Part shown: piece by piece, positions 59,311 through 64,000 of the stretch
Position numbering within the stretch: position 1 is the first letter of the stretch
Layout: every line of letters starts with the position of its first letter
Assembly (NCBI RefSeq): GCF_032598905.1
Contig: NZ_CP122458.1
Coordinates: 9,139,001-9,203,000, forward strand
Source: Streptomyces sp. 11x1
GTDB lineage: Bacteria > Actinomycetota > Actinomycetes > Streptomycetales > Streptomycetaceae
Direction of reading: 5' to 3'
Length of the DNA: 64,000 nucleotides
Notes under the pieces: generated by a model
Seen by the model: the letters and a program-made list of their open reading frames with translations, nothing else
Told to the model about the DNA's origin: nothing
The model's database searches: none
Translations under genes and position numbers: made by a program

Positions 59311-59345
59311 GGTCGCGCAGTTCCCCGCGCCCCTGAAGGGGCCCT
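59311..59345. repeat. Streptomyces intergenic repeat (copy 3)
   Basis: GGTCGCGCAGTTCCCCGCGC followed by CCCTGAAGGGGCCCT, directly between the thiolase and the convergent membrane protein. The CCCCTGAAGGGG part is a hairpin. Confidence 0.7.
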
Positions 59346-60127
59346 CAGCGGGCCCGTAGGTGGTGGCGCTTGCGCCAGGCCACCGTCGCGCCGATCAGGG
59401 CCGGGATCGCGATGCAGGCCATGGCGATCAGGAACGCCGGGGAGGTCGGGGACGAGGCACGGGCGCCGGCCACCGCGTAGGCGGCGGTGTTCGGGATCGA
59501 GCCGAGCGCGGTGGCCAGGAGGAAGGGCAGATAGCCCATGCGGGAGACCGAGGCGCAGTAGTTGGCCGCCCAGAAGGGCACTCCGGGGAAGAGGCGGGCC
59601 GCCAGCATCGAGCGGAAGCCGTGCCGGCTGAGCTGGCCGTCCGCCGACTTCAGCCAGCGGTGGCGCAGCAGCGGCCGCAGGGCGTCCTGACCGAGGACCC
59701 GCCCCAGGCCGAAGGCGAGGCCCGCCCCCAGGACCGTGCCCGCGAGCGCCGACGCCAGACCGAGCTGGGAGCCGAAGAGGGCGCCCGCCGCGATGTTGAG
59801 GATCGGCCGGGGCACGAAGGCGACCGTGCACAGCCCGTACGCCACCGCGAACACCACGGCCGCGGCGGCACCGCTCAACTGGGGCGGCCAGCCGTCGGCC
59901 AGCAGTCGCTGCGGCTCGAACAGCAGCACCGTGGACACGGCGGACAGGAGCAGCGCGACGAGCAGCGAGAACCGCGCCCACGGCGAGAACAGCACTCTGC
60001 CCCAACGGGCGGCACGGCCCGGGGGCACGGCCGGGACCGTGACAGGTGCGGCGACGGCGAACTCCGTGGCGGCGGTCCGGGGAAGGACCGTGGCGGTGCC
60101 CCCAGAGCGGGTGGTGGCATCGAGCAT
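59345..60127 (-). CDS. TVP38/TMEM64 (VTT-domain) membrane protein
   Basis: This 260-residue protein has about five membrane spans. The VTT (SNARE-associated, DedA-like) domain is marked by VPRPILNIAAGALFGSQLGL, GLGRVLGQDALRPLLRHRWL, MLAARLFPGVPFWAANYCAS and the end AFLIAMACIAIPALIGATVA. The family includes DedA-like transporters of lipids or cations; the substrate here is unknown. The ATG at 60127 starts before a proline-rich cytoplasmic stretch; the much longer upstream extension is not coding-like. The start-proximal region has a weak ribosome binding site. Confidence 0.85.
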   Translation of the reverse strand: MLDATTRSGGTATVLPRTAATEFAVAAPVTVPAVPPGRAARWGRVLFSPWARFSLLVALLLSAVSTVLLFEPQRLLADGWPPQLSGAAAAVVFAVAYGLCTVAFVPRPILNIAAGALFGSQLGLASALAGTVLGAGLAFGLGRVLGQDALRPLLRHRWLKSADGQLSRHGFRSMLAARLFPGVPFWAANYCASVSRMGYLPFLLATALGSIPNTAAYAVAGARASSPTSPAFLIAMACIAIPALIGATVAWRKRHHLRAR

Positions 60128-60639
60128 TCGACGACGGTAACCGACCCGTGTCCGTGTATGCCGTACGGAACGTCTCACGGGCGTCACAGCAAGCGGAACA
60201 ACAGGCTCGTCAGGCACGGTGCGGCCGGGCCTGCGCGAGGCACCGCACACCATGCCGCCTGCGCCTTCCGGAGCACGGACCCCGGCCGCACACCGTTCAT
60301 CCCGTGCGTCGTCCTGTGAAGCATCTCTCTTCCGCTCCCTCCCGGAACTCCCGCGGACCGAAAACCATTCGACGCGCCCCGACTTGTCGACGATGATCGA
60401 CGTCATGTTCCGGCACGCCTTCGCTCTCGACGCATCCGCGACAGTCGCGGATGCCCCGAAGGCTGCCCTTCTGATCGTCGTGGCCGCCGCGGACGGCGCC
60501 CGAAGCTGACCCTTCCCGGACATTCCGGCGGACCCCGCAGGGGGAGGGTCGGCAAGACCTCGGGGTCCCCGTCCCGGCCGCCACTGCGTGCCGCCGGGGC
60601 CATCACTCAGTACCGCTGAAGAGGCTTCGAGGTACCGCC
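60128..60639. other. tuf3 upstream region with a possible 38-codon reading frame
   Basis: About 510 bases before the EF-Tu gene. A small frame at 60393-60509 (IDVMFRHAFALDASATVADA, then [17 protein letters not shown]) ends about 130 bases before tuf3. It could be a leader peptide or small gene, but it has no clear ribosome binding site. Several GC-rich inverted repeats follow it. The promoter for tuf3 should lie here but was not identified. Confidence 0.35.
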
Positions 60640-61809
60640 ATGTCCAAGACTGCTTACGTCCGCACGAAACCGCATCTCAACATCGGCACGATGGGTCACG
60701 TCGACCACGGCAAGACCACCCTGACCGCCGCCATCACCAAGGTCCTCGCCGAGCGCGGGGCCGGTACGTTCGTCCCGTTCGACCGTATCGACCGCGCCCC
60801 CGAGGAGGCGGCGCGCGGCATCACCATCAACATCGCGCACGTCGAGTACGAGACCGACACCCGGCACTACGCGCACGTCGACATGCCCGGCCACGCCGAC
60901 TACGTCAAGAACATGGTCACCGGCGCCGCGCAGCTCGACGGGGCGATCCTCGTCGTCTCCGCGCTCGACGGGATCATGCCGCAGACCGCCGAGCACGTGC
61001 TGCTCGCCCGGCAGGTGGGCGTCGACCACGTCGTCGTCGCCCTCAACAAGGCCGACGCCGGGGACGAGGAGCTCACCGACCTCGTGGAGCTGGAGGTCCG
61101 CGAGCTGCTCACCGCGCACGGGTACGGCGGTGACTCCGTACCCGTCGTCCGGGTCTCCGGGCTTCGGGCCCTCGAAGGGGACCCACGGTGGACGGCGTCG
61201 ATCGACGCGCTGCTGGACGCCGTGGACACCTATGTCCCGATGCCGGAGCGGTACCTGGACGCGCCGTTCCTGTTGTCCGTGGAGAACGTGCTGACGATCA
61301 CCGGGCGGGGGACCGTCGTCACCGGGGCCGTCGAGCGGGGCACGATCCGGGTGGGCGACCGCGTCGAGGTGCTCGGCGCGGGGATCGAGACCGTCGTCAC
61401 CGGCGTCGAGACCTTCGGCAAGCCCATGGAGGAGGCGCAGGCCGGGGACAACGTGGCGCTGCTGCTGCGCGGGGTGGGACGCGACGCCGTCCGACGTGGG
61501 CACGTCGTCGCCGCGCCCGGCAGCGTCGAGCCCCGGCGGCACTTCACCGCGCAGGTGTACGTGCTCTCGGCGCGGGAGGGGGGTCGCACGACCCCGGTGT
61601 CCAGCGGGTACCGGCCCCAGTTCTACATCCGCACGGCCGACGTGGTGGGCGACATCGACCTCGGCGAGGTCGCCGTCGCCAGGCCGGGGGAGCGGGTCAC
61701 GATGAGTGTGGAGCTGGGCCGGGAGGTTCCGTTGGAGCCGGGGCTCGGGTTCGCCATCCGCGAGGGCGGCCGGACCGTGGGGGCGGGGACCGTGACGGCG
61801 GTGCGGTAG
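60640..61809 (+). CDS. tuf3: Elongation factor Tu, divergent third copy
   Basis: This 389-residue EF-Tu-type GTPase contains G1 GHVDHGKTT (residues 19-27), G2 [14 protein letters not shown]3 [13 protein letters not shown]4 NKADAGDEE and G5 region [11 protein letters not shown]. Beta-barrel domains 2 and 3 follow ([36 protein letters not shown]). It differs from housekeeping EF-Tu at many positions and matches the Tuf3 type found in some Streptomyces species (S. coelicolor), where it is linked to stringent response or aminoacyl-tRNA delivery under stress. That link is known for the family and was not shown here. The ATG at 60640 is clear, with GAGG upstream. Confidence 0.95.
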   Translation: MSKTAYVRTKPHLNIGTMGHVDHGKTTLTAAITKVLAERGAGTFVPFDRIDRAPEEAARGITINIAHVEYETDTRHYAHVDMPGHADYVKNMVTGAAQLDGAILVVSALDGIMPQTAEHVLLARQVGVDHVVVALNKADAGDEELTDLVELEVRELLTAHGYGGDSVPVVRVSGLRALEGDPRWTASIDALLDAVDTYVPMPERYLDAPFLLSVENVLTITGRGTVVTGAVERGTIRVGDRVEVLGAGIETVVTGVETFGKPMEEAQAGDNVALLLRGVGRDAVRRGHVVAAPGSVEPRRHFTAQVYVLSAREGGRTTPVSSGYRPQFYIRTADVVGDIDLGEVAVARPGERVTMSVELGREVPLEPGLGFAIREGGRTVGAGTVTAVR

Positions 61810-61850
61810 ACGGCTCGCCACGGGCGGGGGACCGCGGGCCGGCGCACGGC

Positions 61851-61884
61851 CGGTCGCGCGGTTCCCCGCGCGTCCCGCGGGCCG
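61851..61884. repeat. Streptomyces intergenic repeat (copy 4, diverged)
   Basis: GGTCGCGCGGTTCCCCGCGC followed by GTCCCGCGGGCC, between tuf3 and the next gene. It differs from copies 1-3 at a few positions but keeps the core. Confidence 0.6.
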
Positions 61885-61907
61885 CTCCCTGCACCAGAAT
61901 GGGGAGC

Positions 61908-62753
61908 GTGAACGAAGCCATACCCGTCTCCCGTGCCATCGACCGGGGCACCGCCAAGCTCATGCCCGACGTCGACCGGGAACGGGCCTGGCTGTTGACC
62001 GTGGACGGGGCGCCGCAGTCGTACGTCGATCTGGACGAGCCCACCCATCTGGAGTTCGAGTACGCGCGGCGGCTCGGGCACGTGCTGGACACGGTCGCGG
62101 AGCCGGGGTTGCCACTCGACGTGGTGCACGTCGGCGGGGGCGCGCTCACCCTGCCCCGCTACGTGGCTGCCACCCGGCCCGGGTCCCGGCAGCGGGTCGT
62201 CGAGTACGACCGGGGCCTGCTGGACCTGGTCGTCGAGCAGCTGCCGCCGCCCGCCGACGCGGACATCGCGCTGCACGGGGCGGACGCGAGGCAATGGCTC
62301 GAAGCGGCCCCCGCCGACTCCGCCGACGTCCTCGTGGGCGATGTGTTCGGCGGTTCACGGGTCCCGGCGCATCTGTCGACCGTGGGGTACGCGCGGGCCG
62401 TCGAACGGGTGCTGCGCGCGGACGGTGTGTACCTGGCGAACCTGGCCGATGCCGCGCCGTTCACCTTCCTGCGCTCCCAACTGGCCACGCTGGCAACGGT
62501 GTTCGAGGAGCTGTCGCTGATCGCCGAACCGGCGGTGCTGCGCGGCCGGAGGTTCGGCAACGCCGTGCTGGTCGCCGCCCATCGACCGCTCGACATAGCC
62601 GTCCTGGCCCGGCGGGCCGCCGCCGACGCCTTCCCCGCGCGGGTCGAGCACGGCACGGCGCTGCGCGCGTTCATCGGCGGCGCCGCGCCCGTGCGCGAGG
62701 AGAACGCCGTACCGTCACCCGAGCCGCCCGACGGGGCCTTCGGCATCGGCTGA
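61908..62753 (+). CDS. Spermidine-synthase-like methyltransferase-fold protein
   Basis: This 281-residue protein has the spermidine/spermine synthase-like fold: DRERAWLLTVDGAPQSYVDL, FEYARRLGHVLDTVAEPGLP, the SAM-like binding loop VVHVGGGALTLPRYVAATRP, RQRVVEYDRGLLDLVVEQLP, LHGADARQWL and DVLVGDVFGGSRVPAHLS. The key aspartate pair of true spermidine synthases is partly replaced, so the reaction is uncertain. The GTG at 61908 matches the usual start of close Streptomyces relatives. An ATG at 61899 is in frame. The end overlaps the convergent MFS gene by 39 bases. Confidence 0.85.
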   Translation: MNEAIPVSRAIDRGTAKLMPDVDRERAWLLTVDGAPQSYVDLDEPTHLEFEYARRLGHVLDTVAEPGLPLDVVHVGGGALTLPRYVAATRPGSRQRVVEYDRGLLDLVVEQLPPPADADIALHGADARQWLEAAPADSADVLVGDVFGGSRVPAHLSTVGYARAVERVLRADGVYLANLADAAPFTFLRSQLATLATVFEELSLIAEPAVLRGRRFGNAVLVAAHRPLDIAVLARRAAADAFPARVEHGTALRAFIGGAAPVREENAVPSPEPPDGAFGIG

Positions 62754-64000
62754 ACCGGGCTCGCCGTCGGTCGTACGACCCGGCTCGGGCCGCGGGGCGG
62801 CGGCGGACCCGGTCCCGTCCCCGGCAGCGGGTTCGGGGCCGGCGCCGGGTTTGGCCAGGGCAACCGGCGTGCTGTGCCGGGTCAGGTTGCGCACGTCCCG
62901 TACGCACAGCACGGCGGCCGTCGCGGCCACGCACAGCCCGGCACAGCCCCACAGGGCGGTCGTCCGTCCGAAGGCGCTCTCCGCCGGGCCCGCCAGCGCG
63001 GCGGCGAGCGGCACCATCGCCACCGAGCCGAACCAGTCGTACGCGGAGACCCGGGACAGCTTGTCCTCGGGGATCTCCTGGTGCAGCGCGGTCATCCAGG
63101 AGACCCCGAACACCTCGATCGACAGACCGCTGACGAACATGGTCAGGCACAGCACGGCGATCGGCACCGGCACGGCCAGCGCGGCGGACGGCAGGGCGAA
63201 GGGGAAGACGCACAGGACGCCTACGAGGAGGAGACGGCGTGGTTTCCAGCGGGCCATGAGCAGCGCTCCGGCGGCGTTGCCGGCCCCGAAGAAACCCAGG
63301 GCCAGGCCCCAGGGGCCCGGCCCGCCCAGGCTGTCCCGGGCGACCTGCGGGCCGTAGACCGCGTCGGCGGCGACGATCACCGCGTTCACCAGGGAGAACT
63401 GGACGACGATCGCCCACAGCCAGGTACGGCCGGTGAACTCCCGCCAGCCGTCCCGGAGATCCGCGAGCAGTCCGCCGCCCGCCCCGCGCTCCGGTATGTG
63501 GCTCACGTCCAGGAAGGCGCGCAGGGCGCCGGCCAGGGCGAACGCCGCCGCGTCCACCGCGAGCACCCAGCCGGGGCCGATCACCGCGATCAGGGCGCCG
63601 CCGAGGGCCGCGCCGCTCATGGTCGCGCCCTGCGAGGCGAAGCGGAACAGTGCGAAGGCCCGGCCCGCCTGCTCGGCGGTGACGGAGGACAGCAGCATGC
63701 CCTCGGCGGCCGGGCCGAAGAACGCGTGGCCGACGCCGCCGAGCGCGGAGAGCAGCATCATCTGCCACAGCCGTGCCTCGCCGGTGAGGACCAGGGCGGC
63801 GAAGGCGGCCTGGGAGAGACAGTTGAGGACGTTCGCCGCGACCATCACCCGGTGCCGGGGCAACCGGTCGGCGATCGCACCGCCGACCAGCAGGAACAGC
63901 ACCAGGGGCAGGGTGCGCGCGGCCGCGACCAGCCCGACGTCCCCGCCGTCGCCGCCCGCCTCCAGGACCGCGAACGCGGCCGCGATCAGGGCGCCGTTGC
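62715..64000 (-). CDS. MFS transporter (start lies beyond the window)
   Basis: About 428 residues of a major facilitator transporter of the DHA3/MFS_3 (enterobactin-exporter) group. From the N-terminal side they read LPLVLFLLVGGAIADRLPRH, MLLSALGGVGHAFFGPAAEG, FRFASQGATMSGAALGGALI and, in the second half, LALGFFGAGNAAGALLMARW and LTMFVSGLSIEVFGVSWMTA, then EIPEDKLSRVSAYDWFGSVA. The first span or two are cut off by the window edge. The C-terminal tail of about 50 residues is Pro/Gly/Glu-rich and overlaps the spermidine-synthase-like gene. It likely exports small molecules such as siderophores or drugs. Confidence 0.9.
   Translation of the reverse strand, partial: NGALIAAAFAVLEAGGDGGDVGLVAAARTLPLVLFLLVGGAIADRLPRHRVMVAANVLNCLSQAAFAALVLTGEARLWQMMLLSALGGVGHAFFGPAAEGMLLSSVTAEQAGRAFALFRFASQGATMSGAALGGALIAVIGPGWVLAVDAAAFALAGALRAFLDVSHIPERGAGGGLLADLRDGWREFTGRTWLWAIVVQFSLVNAVIVAADAVYGPQVARDSLGGPGPWGLALGFFGAGNAAGALLMARWKPRRLLLVGVLCVFPFALPSAALAVPVPIAVLCLTMFVSGLSIEVFGVSWMTALHQEIPEDKLSRVSAYDWFGSVAMVPLAAALAGPAESAFGRTTALWGCAGLCVAATAAVLCVRDVRNLTRHSTPVALAKPGAGPEPAAGDGTGSAAAPRPEPGRTTDGEPGSADAEGPVGRLG

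Overview
The window looks like Streptomyces chromosome. It has very high GC with strong third-position GC bias, many GTG and occasional TTG starts, and GGAGG-type ribosome binding sites. Family signatures agree: a divergent third EF-Tu (tuf3), an MsiK-like ABC ATPase, an actinobacterial Lnt, a DUF3040 protein and a C-terminal GerMN/Gmad2 lipoprotein piece. No rRNA, tRNA or CRISPR array was recognised.

Layout. 1-16 kb is ordinary chromosome: a GerMN/Gmad2 protein end, sugar ABC ATPase, beta-CASP hydrolase, remnants of a nitrate transporter and a phage-type integrase, a HipA-like/DUF3037 pair, two tandem SDR reductases behind a clear promoter and operator, a peptide-binding lipoprotein, ung, small conserved proteins, DinB, a Gfo/Idh/MocA oxidoreductase and lnt. 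16.35-33.54 kb is an IS-rich island that splits a DUF4291 gene: the 5' half is at 16184-16354 and the 3' half at 33539-33997. Both borders, and two internal points (22198-22239 and 23376-23417), carry the same short site. At the internal points the site is a near-perfect inverted repeat. The sites divide the island into three units: A (lipoprotein, TetR with SnoaL-like and DUF1772 genes, two IS5-type elements), B (a 1.2 kb cassette with one alpha/beta hydrolase) and C (an intact second DUF4291 gene, IS701, IS5, IS630 and IS1634 elements, a broken OLD nuclease, a MarR/old-yellow-enzyme pair). This cassette-like array is the most unusual thing in the window.

34-48 kb returns to chromosomal genes: serine hydrolase, expansin-like protein, SDR, a chloramphenicol phosphotransferase-like kinase coupled to a 59-residue protein, Uma2 nuclease, a lamin-tail protein with an in-frame stop, an NHL-repeat protein, a DUF389 membrane protein and a PrpE-type acyl-CoA synthetase. 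An IS5-type remnant with a coiled-coil/winged-helix companion is interspersed. 48.5-53.2 kb is a gene graveyard (N-terminal pieces of two transposases, a CPBP protease end, a twice-frameshifted slipin, an nhaA start) surrounding an intact, translationally coupled PRC-barrel operon and a DUF3040 gene. 53.2-64 kb is tidy chromosome: uppP, a three-gene coupled operon (Gfo/Idh/MocA oxidoreductase, PmoA-like DUF6807, cupin) behind a promoter with a GntR-type palindrome, a divergent HxlR/thiolase pair, a TVP38-type membrane protein, tuf3, a spermidine-synthase-like protein and the start-truncated end of an MFS transporter.

Four copies of a Streptomyces intergenic repeat (core GCGCAGTTCCCCGCG) sit after genes at 37.4, 57.5, 59.3 and 61.9 kb. 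Positions and motifs were read by eye; family names come from recognising sequence patterns, not from database searches.
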